Positions 1 through 8,334 of a stretch of 64,000 bases of DNA are shown here, in pieces. The DNA is from Microbacterium halimionae. Its GTDB lineage: Bacteria; Actinomycetota; Actinomycetes; Actinomycetales; Microbacteriaceae. The notes below the pieces were generated by a model. It was not told where the DNA came from. It saw only the letters and a program-made list of their open reading frames with translations, and did no database searches. How positions within the stretch are numbered: position 1 is the first letter of the stretch; the number at the start of each line of letters is the position of its first letter. A program made the translations under genes and the position numbers. Location of the stretch: positions 620,001 to 684,000 of the forward strand of contig NZ_JAAOZB010000001.1 in the NCBI RefSeq assembly GCF_011761265.1, read 5' to 3'.

Positions 1-12
1 CCGCGCTCGTGA

Positions 13-46
13 AGGATGGGGCGTCCGTACGCGGACGCCCCATCCT
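13..46 (+). terminator. Strong hairpin, probable terminator of a gene left of the window
   Basis: A perfect 15-bp inverted repeat surrounds a TACG loop: the left arm at 13-27 pairs with the right arm at 32-46. No T-run follows, which is common for intrinsic terminators in high-GC actinobacteria. It probably ends a transcript entering from outside the window. Confidence 0.6.
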
Positions 47-167
47 CGCGTCCATCAACGCGGTCGATCGGCCCTCGCCAATGGAGGCGTGCGCTGCCGC
101 TTGGGTGCAGACCACTCGGCACGTTCTGCCTCACCACCGCCACATCCGCAGTCCGACAGGAACAGAC

Positions 168-1214
168 ATGTCCCACCTTGCACTTTCCATACTCGACCTC
201 GTTCCCGTCCGCGACGGACAAAGGTCCTCCGACGCGGTGGCCGCTTCAATCGCGCTTGCCCGGCGCGCGGACGAGTTCGGCTTCACCCGTTACTGGCTCG
301 GCGAGCACCACAACGTCCCATCAGTCGCCTCCACCAACCCCGCGGTCCTCCTCGGGGTCCTTGTAGGCCACACCGAGCGCATTCGGCTCGGTTCTGGCGG
401 GGTCATGCTGCCCAGCCATGCGCCCCTCGTCATCGCGGAGCAGTACGCGGCATTGGAAGCGGCAGCGCCTGACCGCATCGACCTCGGGATCGGGCGCGCG
501 CCCGGCTCCGACCCCATAGTCACCGCCCTACTGCAGCCCGGCGGACACGCCAGCAATGTCACTCGCCTGCCGGAGCACTTGCAGCAGATCAGGGCGATGA
601 TGTCCCCCCGAGGGGCCAGCTTGCAGTTGTCCGGGGGTGGGCAGTACTCGGTGTACGCAACACCCATGGCTGGCTCGAGTCCCTCGCTCTGGCTCCTCGG
701 CACAAGTGAGTACTCCGCACGGCTCGCGGCACGTCTCGGGCTGCCCTATGTTCTCGCTCACCAAACCTCCGAGGAACACACCCACCGACTCCTGGACCTA
801 TACAGAGCGCAGTTCGAAGCGAGCGACCAACTGCGCGCTCCCCGAGCGCTTCTCACAGTGACGCTCGTCGTCGCCGACTCCGACGCTGACGCTCGCCGCC
901 TCGCGCTCCCGCAACTGCAACACATGGCCCGCCTCGGCAGTGGCACCTCGCTCGGTCCAATGCAGACGGTGGAAGCGGCCGCACACACGGTCCTGACTGC
1001 GTCCCAATCAGAACTCGTCGACGGCCTGCTTGAACACCTGTTCATCGGCGAAACCGGCGCGGTCGCAGAAAGGCTCGCCGAATTTGCCGCCCGGATCGGG
1101 GTCGATGAAGTTATGATCGGGCCGGCAGCGGGCGGGTCGATTACTGACCCAAGAGACCGTTTCCCCGCGCGTGAACGCACTCTCGAACTACTCGCCGCCC
1201 GCATGTGGCGCTGA
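168..1214 (+). CDS. LLM-class flavin-dependent oxidoreductase (MsnO8-like)
   Basis: This 348-residue protein belongs to the luciferase-like monooxygenase superfamily, TIM-barrel enzymes that use reduced flavin to oxidise small organic substrates. The family pattern is clear: an N-terminal strand, then YWLGEHHN (around residues 43-50), then LGSGGVMLPSHAPL and DLGIGRAPG. These match the MsnO8 subgroup rather than true bacterial luciferase. The ATG at 168 is chosen because an AGGAA ribosome site lies just before it and family homology begins here. A longer reading from position 9 would add unrelated sequence overlapping the hairpin at 13-46. The substrate cannot be told, and no redox partner gene is adjacent. 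Confidence 0.88.
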   Translation: MSHLALSILDLVPVRDGQRSSDAVAASIALARRADEFGFTRYWLGEHHNVPSVASTNPAVLLGVLVGHTERIRLGSGGVMLPSHAPLVIAEQYAALEAAAPDRIDLGIGRAPGSDPIVTALLQPGGHASNVTRLPEHLQQIRAMMSPRGASLQLSGGGQYSVYATPMAGSSPSLWLLGTSEYSARLAARLGLPYVLAHQTSEEHTHRLLDLYRAQFEASDQLRAPRALLTVTLVVADSDADARRLALPQLQHMARLGSGTSLGPMQTVEAAAHTVLTASQSELVDGLLEHLFIGETGAVAERLAEFAARIGVDEVMIGPAAGGSITDPRDRFPARERTLELLAARMWR

Positions 1215-1440
1215 TGCCAACCCCTCGGCCCGCATCTCGACACGGAGCGATGCGATGCGAGAAGGCCGCCACCAAGGGCTGCTGCCCACACTCCCCACCA
1301 GGAAGTACCAGCGCTTCGCGCCGACTCGTGAGACGTCTCGCAACCCATGCGATGCAACACAGCTATTGCCCGGAAGGAGCGACACGGAGCGATCACAGAA
1401 CGCCGCCATTTAGCGTCGAAGGTCACACGCCGGGGCGACA

Positions 1441-2256
1441 ATGGCACCTATGGATAGCGCACTTCGCCCCCTGACCGAGATGCCGGAGCCCCAGTTCGTG
1501 ATGGCGGGAGCCGATCGCATCGCGACGTACACCTGGGGCGACGAAGATGCTCCGACCGTGCTCTGCGTGCACGGTTTTGCGTCGAGTTGTCGCGACAACT
1601 GGGTGAACACGGGCTGGGTGCGCGACCTCACGCGCGCTGGGTTTCGCGTGCTCGGTGTTGACCAGCGCGGTCACGGTGCGAGCGACAAGCCCCGTGACCC
1701 GAGCGGCTACGAGATGACGGCGCTCGTGAGCGACCTCGTGAATGTGCTCGACACCTACCTGCTCGACACCGTGCAGTACGTCGGCTACTCCCTTGGCGCG
1801 AGGGTCGGATGGCAACTTGCTGTCGACGACGCTGATCGCGTGAGCCAGGCTGTGCTCGGCGGCATCCCCGATGGTCGCCCGCTGGCGCGCCTGCAAATCG
1901 ACCAAGCGCGCGCATACGCAGACGAGGGCGTCGCGGTCGAAGACCGCGTCACGAACAACTACGTCACACTCGCCGAGCGGGTGCCCGGAAACGACTTGCA
2001 CGCGCTGATCGCGCTCGCCGAGGGCATGCGGCACGGCGAAGGCGACCCCGACGCGGCGCACCCGCCGCAGCAAGAGGTCTTGTTCGTCACGGGGAGTGAA
2101 GATGCGATTCTTGACGACTCTCGAAAGCTCGCGGCGGCGACTCCGCGCGGTTCATTTCTCGAGGTTCCGGGCCGGCACCACTTCAATACGCCCGGTTCGC
2201 GCGATTTTCGCCACGACGCGATCGATTTCCTCTCCCGTGAACGCGACGCCCGTTAG
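1441..2256 (+). CDS. Alpha/beta hydrolase
   Basis: A 271-residue cytosolic alpha/beta-hydrolase-fold protein. The oxyanion-hole region LCVHGFAS lies near residues 41-48. The nucleophile elbow GYSLG is at 115-119, with Ser117 the predicted nucleophile. A late acid is in VTGSEDAI and the catalytic histidine is in GRHHFN near the end. Length and motif order are typical of esterases or haloperoxidase-like hydrolases; the substrate is unknown. The start could also be the ATG at 1450. Part of this gene (about 2022-2092) recurs as a decayed copy at 3080-3152. The 226 bases upstream hold no recognisable gene. Confidence 0.85.
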   Translation: MAPMDSALRPLTEMPEPQFVMAGADRIATYTWGDEDAPTVLCVHGFASSCRDNWVNTGWVRDLTRAGFRVLGVDQRGHGASDKPRDPSGYEMTALVSDLVNVLDTYLLDTVQYVGYSLGARVGWQLAVDDADRVSQAVLGGIPDGRPLARLQIDQARAYADEGVAVEDRVTNNYVTLAERVPGNDLHALIALAEGMRHGEGDPDAAHPPQQEVLFVTGSEDAILDDSRKLAAATPRGSFLEVPGRHHFNTPGSRDFRHDAIDFLSRERDAR

Positions 2257-2442
2257 GTGTCCCCGGTCAGGACGTTGGTTGCAGTCGGCTGATCGGTGGT
2301 TGGCCGCCGAGGGCCGGGTGGCGTCAAAAAATGGGCCATCGACGTCGATTTCGCCGACCGCCTCTGGGAACGCTCAGCTTCAGCTACCCGAATTGACCCG
2401 TTTTCTGGGAAATAGTGGAGCGGTACAAGGAAAGGAGGCAGC

Positions 2443-3072
2443 ATGCCCCACACTGTTGCCGTAACCGGCGCGCCCTTCGACTTCCTGCCCTCTGATCGAG
2501 CGTCGTGGCTTTCTGACCCCACATCAGGACGTCTTCACGTAATAGCCCATCCGCACAGCGATATTTTCGTCGACCCGGGCGGTGACGACGGCAAAGCCAA
2601 CTCTGAAACCTTGCTCAACGCAGCGACGCTCCTCGCCGATGCGCCCGAAGGCGACTTTCAACTCAGCGCGCGTGTGTCCGTAAAGTTCGCTGACACTTTT
2701 GATGCGGGAGTGCTGCTGCTGTGGTTTGACGAGAAGCGGTGGGGAAAGCTCTGCTTCGAATTTGCTCCTGATCGCCAGCCTATGGTCGTCTCTGTCATCA
2801 ACCGCGACGTCGCCGACGACGCAAATGCGTTCGTTGTAGCGGGCAACGAGGTTTGGCTACGGATGTCCCGCGTAGGAAGAGTTTTCGCTTTCCACGCATC
2901 ACTCGACGGCGAGCACTGGCAAATGGTGCGCATTTTCGTGCTCGATTCGCCCGGCGCTCAGCCGCGCATCGGATTTGAAGCCCAGTCGCCGATGGGAGAG
3001 GGCTGCGACGTCGAGTTCAACGACATCGAGTATTCGACGACCTCGTTGAAGGATCTGCGCGACGGTTCATAG
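2443..3072 (+). CDS. DUF1349 domain-containing protein
   Basis: A 209-residue protein of the DUF1349 family, which adopts a concanavalin-like beta-sandwich. Recognisable stretches are DAGVLLLWFDEKRWGKLCFE, SVINRDVADDAN, EVWLRMSR and ASLDGEHW, as in YjjU/YSH1-type family members. The start is well fixed: AAAGGAGG sits 6 bases before the ATG. There is no signal peptide or membrane segment, so it is probably cytosolic. The biochemical role is not established; the fold suggests carbohydrate or small-ligand binding, which is inference only. The 186-base gap to the previous gene shows no obvious terminator. Confidence 0.85.
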   Translation: MPHTVAVTGAPFDFLPSDRASWLSDPTSGRLHVIAHPHSDIFVDPGGDDGKANSETLLNAATLLADAPEGDFQLSARVSVKFADTFDAGVLLLWFDEKRWGKLCFEFAPDRQPMVVSVINRDVADDANAFVVAGNEVWLRMSRVGRVFAFHASLDGEHWQMVRIFVLDSPGAQPRIGFEAQSPMGEGCDVEFNDIEYSTTSLKDLRDGS

Positions 3073-3079
3073 TCGAGCG

Positions 3080-3152
3080 GGAATGGGTCGCACGGCGAAA
3101 GTGACCCCGATCCGGCGCATCCGCCCCAGCAAGAGGACTTGTTCGCCGCGGT
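3080..3152 (+). pseudogene. Decayed fragment duplicated from the alpha/beta hydrolase gene
   Basis: About 73 bases here align to bases 2022-2092 inside the alpha/beta hydrolase gene, with roughly 80-85 percent identity by eye and one small indel. Translated in the matching frame it reads HGESDPDPAHPPQQEDLF, against HGEGDPDAAHPPQQEVLF in the intact protein. There is no start codon, no catalytic residue and no continuing frame, so it is a relic. It is squeezed between the stop of the DUF1349 gene and the 3' end of the opposing FAD oxidoreductase gene. Confidence 0.65.
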
Positions 3153-3157
3153 TAACT

Positions 3158-4390
3158 TCAGCCGAGAAGTGCGCGCGCTGCGCGTTCTCCCGAGACGAGC
3201 GCGCCCTGGATCGATGCGGTATCTCGATGGTCGCCGGCGAGGTAGACGTGTTCGCTGTGTCGGGGCACGCGCTCGGTGCTGAGCGGCGCGGGTTGCGCGG
3301 GCAAGGCATCGGGGATGTCGTCGCGCTGGAACAGCTGCCAATCGGCGGTCGCGACTCCCCAAATTTCCGCGAGATGACGGCGAACGTCGGGTTCGGTTGC
3401 CCCTGACGCCAGCAAGCACGTCGCTTCGATGAGGTGCTTGCCTGGGGGTGCGTAACGTGGTGCAGCATTCGACATGACCACCGTGTTGACCACGGGGCCC
3501 TGGCGGCGGCCATCCACCGAGATCATCGCGGATGCCGTTGGCGCACTGTCGGCGCTAAACCACCAGGTTTGCAATCCTTTTGTCGCCGGGCGAGGAATGT
3601 CGAGTAGGTCTGTGACGGCCCCCGGGCCCACGGCGACGACGACGTCACGCGCGCGGATGGGGTCGGACCCCGTGACATCGAGCTCGACGCCGTCGGTGTG
3701 GGCGCGGAGGTTCTGCACCCGCATCCCGAGCCGGATATCGGCACCGGCTGCGGTTGCCTTTCGGGCAAGTTGCGCCGGAAGAGCGCCGATGCCGGCCGCG
3801 GGAACGCCGGGGGCCCCGAGCACGAACATGCGCACGAGGAGCCGTACGAAGGCATCCGATGTCTGGCCCGAGTCGTCGGCGATAACCCCCGCAAGAAATG
3901 TTTCGAGCACTTCAGTGCGAAGTGGCCCGCGGAGTCCGACCCGGTCTAGGCCCTCGGTGAGGGCGCGGTCGGTGCCGGAGATCACGGCGCGGGGGCGAAG
4001 CAGCACCGGTACGACCCAGCGGAGGAGTGCGGCGGCATCCCTGGGTGAGACGAGGCCGCTGCGGAGAGTGCGAAGGATTGTTGAGGGATGACGAAGCGGG
4101 TGGCTCAGTTCAGCCACGCCGTTTTCGCGCCGAACGCGCACGCCAACGGGAAACGCGCGTAGGTCGAGCTCTGCGATGTCGACCCAGCGTTTGACCGCGG
4201 GGTAGGCCGGATTGAGTACTTGGAAGCCTCGATCGAGCAAAAATCCGTCGCGCGCGATTGTGCGCTGGCGGCCACCGACAACATCTTCGGCTTCGAGGAG
4301 CGTGACACCGCGTCCGCTAGCGGCCACGCGCGCTGCACACCGGAGCCCTGCGAGCCCTGCTCCGATGATGACGACGTCGTGATTCTTCAC
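3158..4390 (-). CDS. FAD-dependent oxidoreductase (amine oxidase / phytoene desaturase-like)
   Basis: A 410-residue flavoprotein. The N-terminal dinucleotide-binding motif VVIIGAGLAGLRCA is at residues 6-19, with the GxGxxG glycines at 10, 12 and 15. It is followed by LLEAEDVVGGRQRT, the ribose-binding acid plus GG doublet of the amine-oxidase/protoporphyrinogen-oxidase group. The C-terminal FAD motif HSEHVYLAGDHRDTASIQGAL completes the fold. The GTG at 4390 is preferred because family homology begins directly with it; an ATG 48 bases upstream would add an unrelated tail. The substrate is unknown; relatives act on carotenoids, amines or porphyrinogens. The gene stands alone, with no carotenoid genes beside it. 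Confidence 0.85.
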   Translation of the reverse strand: MKNHDVVIIGAGLAGLRCAARVAASGRGVTLLEAEDVVGGRQRTIARDGFLLDRGFQVLNPAYPAVKRWVDIAELDLRAFPVGVRVRRENGVAELSHPLRHPSTILRTLRSGLVSPRDAAALLRWVVPVLLRPRAVISGTDRALTEGLDRVGLRGPLRTEVLETFLAGVIADDSGQTSDAFVRLLVRMFVLGAPGVPAAGIGALPAQLARKATAAGADIRLGMRVQNLRAHTDGVELDVTGSDPIRARDVVVAVGPGAVTDLLDIPRPATKGLQTWWFSADSAPTASAMISVDGRRQGPVVNTVVMSNAAPRYAPPGKHLIEATCLLASGATEPDVRRHLAEIWGVATADWQLFQRDDIPDALPAQPAPLSTERVPRHSEHVYLAGDHRDTASIQGALVSGERAARALLG

Positions 4391-4458
4391 GGGTTCACGA
4401 TAAGCGGTTGCGGGGGACCGGAGTGCCGCGGGGCGCAAAATATTGTGGCCTTACCTGG

Positions 4459-4818
4459 TCACATGACCCCTGCGCCAATACTGAGCGTCACGTAGGCCAC
4501 AACGGTGAGCAGCGCAGAGACGCCGATGCCGATGAGGAGTACTGGCAAGGGGCTACGCCCCCAGACGAGCGGTACAGCGAATACCAGCACGGCTGTGATT
4601 GCCCACGCGACAAGAAGAGCGGGTTGAATACCGTTTGTCGCTAAGTCAGTCAGCGTGTGGTTGCAGGGCCGCTCTGGGCCACACCCCGCAACCATCATCC
4701 CGCTTAGCTGGACAAAGGTCCACGCAACTGCGGATCCGACGAGCTGAAGAACAAGCCCTGGCGACGCTTCGAGTGCATACCCGAAGCGCCGCCAGCCACT
4801 GTCCATAGGCCTCACCAT
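4459..4818 (-). CDS. Small integral membrane protein of unknown function
   Basis: A 119-residue protein with three predicted membrane helices, at about residues 18-41, 67-86 and 91-116. Two cysteines (in AGCGPERPCN) lie in the loop after the first helix and could form a disulphide outside the membrane. I do not recognise a family. The ATG directly follows the TAA of the upstream acetolactate decarboxylase gene with no base between them, so the two are probably translationally coupled. An internal ATG at 4806 is a possible alternative start. Confidence 0.7.
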   Translation of the reverse strand: MVRPMDSGWRRFGYALEASPGLVLQLVGSAVAWTFVQLSGMMVAGCGPERPCNHTLTDLATNGIQPALLVAWAITAVLVFAVPLVWGRSPLPVLLIGIGVSALLTVVAYVTLSIGAGVM

Positions 4819-5568
4819 TTAGTGGAACTCGTCTTCCTTTTTGCCGCCACCTTCCACGGTCACGATGCGGTGGTCTTCGTCGTGTGTGAGTTCGGTGCGC
4901 AAAAAGTGGTCGTCGCTCGGTAGGTGCAGATCGAACCGGGCGTAGGCCGCGATCCCCAGTTCGGCCCGATCGACAGTGACATCGAGTACGTGTCCGCCGA
5001 CGCTGCGGTCATCGGCGAGAAAGTGGATGTGCAGCCCGGCAACGGTGATGCCCTGATAGATCGCGGGTGCCCAAAAGCCGACGAGAGTGCCGCGAACATC
5101 GGTCAGCAAAGTCTCGATCTGCCCGTTGGTTACTTCGGCAAGTGGACGATACGGATGCTCTTGCCGCTCGGTTACCCGAACGAGCACTGACGCGAAGACC
5201 CCGTCCGCGCGCACGGCGTGGAAGAGGTTGCGGCTCCGCAGCGCGCTTTCGACGCTGCGGGTGAATTCGGCGAGATCTGATCCGGCGACCTCCCTCACCG
5301 TGGCCGAGGCGAAGTGGCACACGTCGACGAAGGGCAGGATCTGTTCGTCACTCATGCGGTCGGGTGCCTCATCGACAGTGCATTCGAAAACGTCGCCGTC
5401 GAGGATGATGACTTCGCCGCCCAGGTGCTCGCAGCATCCGATGCCAAAATCACCGAGTTGCCGCACTCGAGAGACCGCGACGCCGGATTCGTAGGCGCCA
5501 GCCAGGAGCGCATCGAGCACCGCGAATTGCGTCACTGCGGCGTCGGTCAGGGTTTGTTCAGTCGTCAC
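4819..5568 (-). CDS. alsD: Acetolactate decarboxylase
   Basis: This 249-residue protein converts alpha-acetolactate to acetoin, the second step of the acetoin/2,3-butanediol overflow pathway. The zinc site is visible: GLHIHF gives His180 and His182, and GGH gives His193, in the usual spacing. LGDFGIGCCEHLGGEVIILDG in the N-terminal half is also family-typical, and the length is normal. No acetolactate synthase (alsS) is adjacent, so acetolactate presumably comes from the branched-chain amino-acid enzyme or a remote gene. The GTG start lies 6 bases after a TAGCCT -10 hexamer, so the message is probably leaderless. A small membrane protein is coupled downstream. Confidence 0.93.
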   Translation of the reverse strand: MTTEQTLTDAAVTQFAVLDALLAGAYESGVAVSRVRQLGDFGIGCCEHLGGEVIILDGDVFECTVDEAPDRMSDEQILPFVDVCHFASATVREVAGSDLAEFTRSVESALRSRNLFHAVRADGVFASVLVRVTERQEHPYRPLAEVTNGQIETLLTDVRGTLVGFWAPAIYQGITVAGLHIHFLADDRSVGGHVLDVTVDRAELGIAAYARFDLHLPSDDHFLRTELTHDEDHRIVTVEGGGKKEDEFH

Positions 5569-5574
5569 GGTGCG

Positions 5575-5580
5575 AGGCTA
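5575..5580 (-). promoter_or_regulatory. -10 hexamer of alsD (leaderless)
   Basis: TAGCCT on the minus strand lies 6 bases before the GTG of alsD, so transcription would begin at or next to the start codon. No ribosome site is present, which agrees with leaderless initiation. No clear -35 element is seen. Confidence 0.5.
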
Positions 5581-5642
5581 TCCCGCCGGAAGGTGTCAAA
5601 ACGCGACACACTGGGAACCGGAGTGATTGAAAGGGCTTGCGC

Positions 5643-6203
5643 ATGACTGAGTTGTACATTGTTCGCCACGGTGAAACCGAGTGGAGCAAGTCAGGTCGAC
5701 ACACGTCGATCACCGACCTCGACCTCACAGACCGGGGCGTCGAGCAGGCGCAGGCGCTGCAGGCGCAGCTGAACCCCAACGATTTCGATCTGGTGCTGTC
5801 GAGTCCGCGACTGCGGGCCCGGCGCACAGCCGAGTTGGCTGGTTTTGATGATGTCGTTATCGACGACGATCTTTCGGAGTGGTTCTACGGCGATTTTGAG
5901 GGCAAGACGAGCAACGAGATTCGTGAGACCCACCCGGGCTGGCGTATCTGGTTCAACGGCTGCCAGGGTGGCGAATCAGCCGATCAGGTGCGTGCTCGCC
6001 TCACTCGAGTGATGAGTCGCGTGCGTGACTCCGGAGTCGACAAGGCCATCTGCTTCGCTCACGGTCACGCCTTGCGTGTCTTGGCGCTCGCTTGGCTCGA
6101 TTTTCCCCTCGTCTTCGGCCAGAGCTTTCCGATCCAAACAGCGAGCGTCTCGGTCTTGGGCTACGAGAAGGAGTCCGCGGCCGTCATCAGGTGGAACATG
6201 TGA
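5643..6203 (+). CDS. Histidine phosphatase family protein (phosphoglycerate mutase-like)
   Basis: A 186-residue protein of the histidine phosphatase superfamily. The phospho-acceptor motif IVRHGE is at residues 6-11 with His9, a supporting arginine is in SSPRLRAR (56-60), and the second catalytic histidine is in CFAHGHALRV (His140). The FYGDFEGKT stretch is typical of the broad-specificity phosphatase branch rather than glycolytic mutase. The ATG at 5643 is chosen because the fold begins with its second strand residue and GAAAGGG lies just upstream. It is divergent from alsD. The natural substrate is unknown. Confidence 0.88.
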   Translation: MTELYIVRHGETEWSKSGRHTSITDLDLTDRGVEQAQALQAQLNPNDFDLVLSSPRLRARRTAELAGFDDVVIDDDLSEWFYGDFEGKTSNEIRETHPGWRIWFNGCQGGESADQVRARLTRVMSRVRDSGVDKAICFAHGHALRVLALAWLDFPLVFGQSFPIQTASVSVLGYEKESAAVIRWNM

Positions 6204-6212
6204 GGTCCTGGG

Positions 6213-6998
6213 CTATTCAGCGTCGCTCAGCACGATGACTTCGGAGCCATCGAGCACGAACTGAAATGCCGTGCCCTCGGGGTATGCGTCCTGGAGTTCT
6301 TGCGGGACCGAGTTCGATACGACGAATTGCAGCGTCGCGGGAAAGGTGCCGGTGCTACAGCCGCTGTAGAGCGGTCCTTCGAATGAATCAGATTCTGGGC
6401 TGAAGCCGGCCGTCGCGCCCAAAATGAGGCAGGTCTCGTCGACACCGTATCCCCAGCGTTCTGCGGGCACGGTGAATGCCGAGAGACCATAAAACTCGGT
6501 GAATGCTTTTTGTTTCGCGTCTTGCGACGGCTCGGGTGGAGCGTCGCCAAAGGAACTCGTCAAGAAGCCCGGCAATTCCGCCGCTGGATTGACTGTCAAG
6601 ACAGCGATCTCTTGCGGATCCGCCTGAACTCGTCGGCTGACGACGGCGGTGACGGCGGTCGCAACAACGACTGCTGCGACAACGGATGCCACCCACACCA
6701 TGCCGATCCGTCGTGCGCTCCATCGCGTGCGCTCGGCGGATTCGTTGGTGAGTGCGGGCTCAATATCGAGCCCAGGTTCGGCGTCCGGTTGCAGTTCGGG
6801 CAATGCGAGAAATTCCTCAGCAGGGGAGGGTGCCTCACTGGTCGTTTCGTCCGAGTCCGGCACAGTGTCTGCACCGCGCGACATCGCTTCGAGTTCCTGC
6901 AACCGCCGCAACGCTTCAGGGTCGTCGTGAAGATCGGCATTCGGGCCGTACGCTCGCGCTCGCAGTGCGCGCAGTTCGGCATTCACCTCGTCGTTCAT
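6213..6998 (-). CDS. Single-span membrane protein of unknown function
   Basis: A 261-residue protein. An acidic, low-complexity cytosolic N-terminal region (1-95) is followed by one hydrophobic helix at about 98-120 flanked by arginines, then a 140-residue extracellular domain. That domain has two cysteines (in ETCLIL and YSGCST) that could pair. GGGAGG eight bases before the ATG supports the start. I do not recognise the extracellular domain. The gene lies 15 bases downstream of the Nudix gene on the same strand and may share its transcript. Confidence 0.72.
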   Translation of the reverse strand: MNDEVNAELRALRARAYGPNADLHDDPEALRRLQELEAMSRGADTVPDSDETTSEAPSPAEEFLALPELQPDAEPGLDIEPALTNESAERTRWSARRIGMVWVASVVAAVVVATAVTAVVSRRVQADPQEIAVLTVNPAAELPGFLTSSFGDAPPEPSQDAKQKAFTEFYGLSAFTVPAERWGYGVDETCLILGATAGFSPESDSFEGPLYSGCSTGTFPATLQFVVSNSVPQELQDAYPEGTAFQFVLDGSEVIVLSDAE

Positions 6999-7013
6999 GC
7001 GAAACGCCTCCCG

Positions 7014-7427
7014 TCACGCCTCGGGTAAGAAGTACTCGCGTGCCAGGGGCGCAACTTCGATCAGGTCGGCATCAGCACGAGTGATCCAGCGGAGCTCCGC
7101 GATCTCGGCCGCGATCTGCGGCCGCTGCGCGGCGATATCGGCCGCGAATACCTCGGCGACAACATCAAAACCGGCTTCGTTGGCGGCGACGGCGGTGAAC
7201 GTGCCAAGAGGCTCAAGAGCATCAGCATCCAGCCGCACCCCGATCTCTTCTTCGAGCTCGCGGATGAGAGTTTCGCTCGCTGACTCTCCTGCCTCGGGTT
7301 TACCTCCCGGCTGCATGAATGCCGTTGTGCCGTTTTTTCGTACGAGCAGCAGACGGCCTTCTGAGTCGGTGATCACCGCCGCAGACACATGGATCTGGCG
7401 CGCGGCGTCGGGAGAGGCTGAAGTCAC
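7014..7427 (-). CDS. Nudix hydrolase
   Basis: A 137-residue enzyme that hydrolyses a nucleoside diphosphate linked to another group. The complete Nudix box runs from residue 42 to 64: Gly42, five residues, Glu48, seven residues, then REL-EEIG with Glu57, Glu60 and Glu61 positioned for metal binding. Length and layout match MutT-like house-cleaning enzymes, with FMQPGGKPEAGES entering the box. The substrate cannot be predicted. It is the first gene of a likely two-gene unit with the single-span membrane protein. Confidence 0.92.
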   Translation of the reverse strand: MTSASPDAARQIHVSAAVITDSEGRLLLVRKNGTTAFMQPGGKPEAGESASETLIRELEEEIGVRLDADALEPLGTFTAVAANEAGFDVVAEVFAADIAAQRPQIAAEIAELRWITRADADLIEVAPLAREYFLPEA

Positions 7428-7469
7428 CCCTTCACGATAGGTGCTGAAGGGGTGACTGGGTCGAAGGTG

Positions 7470-8234
7470 TTACTTACCGTGCGGATCCAGCTGGTTGAGC
7501 GCGCGAACGACCTCATCGTAGTTGCCGCGGGCTTCGCCGTAGCGAAGGAACTTGACGTTCTCGACCTGGATCTCTGTCGCTGTCGGCTCGGATTTGATGA
7601 GCTCGACGACTTCCGACACGAAGTCATCGAGCGGCATTGCGAATTCACTCTCCCGCTGGCCGGGCAGCAGATCGGTGCGAACCGACGGAGGCACGAGCTC
7701 GAGCACCTTTACGGAAGTACCAGCGAGCTGCAGGCGCACCGACTCGCTGAGCATGTGGATCGCCGCCTTCGTCGCGTTGTAGGAGGGTGTTGCCTGCAGG
7801 GGCGCGAACGCGAGGCCCGACGAGACAGTCAGAATCGTGGCATCAGGGCGCGTTTGAAGGTGCTCGATGAATGCGCCGATGAGGCGAATAGGGCCGAGCA
7901 GATTGGTTGTCACGGTTTCTTCCGCCGTCGCGACAAAACCTGTCGGTGCTGTCCAGTCTTCGACCCGCATGATGCCAGCCATCGTGATGAGCACGTTGAG
8001 ATCGGGATGCGTGTCGATGACGCTGCCTGCTGCACGGCGGATGCTGTCGGCATCCGTCGTGTCGATCTCAACGGCATCGACGCCCGGGTTCTCGGCCACA
8101 ATACGAGTGAGAAGTTCGGTGCGGCGCCCGCCGATGATGACGGTGTTGCCTGCGTCGCGAAGACGAAGAGCCAGCGCGAGACCGATGCCACTGGTAGCGC
8201 CGGGGATAAAGATGGTGTTTCCGCTGATGTTCAT
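7470..8234 (-). CDS. SDR family oxidoreductase (DltE-like)
   Basis: A 254-residue short-chain dehydrogenase. The NAD(P)-binding motif GATSGIG is at residues 12-18, GGRRTELL marks the cofactor-specificity loop, the catalytic serine is in TVSSG (138-139), and Tyr152 and Lys156 form the YNATK active-site pair. It resembles the cytosolic DltE-like group of uncharacterised oxidoreductases. A divergent XRE/MmyB-type regulator starts 100 bases away. This arrangement is common in actinobacteria and suggests that the regulator controls this gene. The substrate is unknown. Confidence 0.9.
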   Translation of the reverse strand: MNISGNTIFIPGATSGIGLALALRLRDAGNTVIIGGRRTELLTRIVAENPGVDAVEIDTTDADSIRRAAGSVIDTHPDLNVLITMAGIMRVEDWTAPTGFVATAEETVTTNLLGPIRLIGAFIEHLQTRPDATILTVSSGLAFAPLQATPSYNATKAAIHMLSESVRLQLAGTSVKVLELVPPSVRTDLLPGQRESEFAMPLDDFVSEVVELIKSEPTATEIQVENVKFLRYGEARGNYDEVVRALNQLDPHGK

Positions 8235-8322
8235 GTCTCAACCTTCGGCCGGTTCTCTCTATCGCTCCAGGCACCACCGATCGGGGGAGCGGTGATCCCT
8301 GGTTGATCGTGACGCACGCGGT

Positions 8323-8328
8323 GATACT
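8323..8328 (+). promoter_or_regulatory. -10 hexamer of the XRE regulator gene (leaderless)
   Basis: GATACT lies 6 bases before the ATG of the XRE-type regulator, and no ribosome site is present, so a leaderless transcript is likely. A TTGATC further up is too close (14 bases) to be a standard -35. Confidence 0.45.
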
Positions 8329-8334
8329 TGATTC

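Noticed and set aside
1238..1393. A 14-base direct repeat (CGACACGGAGCGAT) at 1238 and 1380
   Set aside because: Only two copies, no inverted structure and no link to a gene end or an attachment site. It may be chance or a minor duplication.
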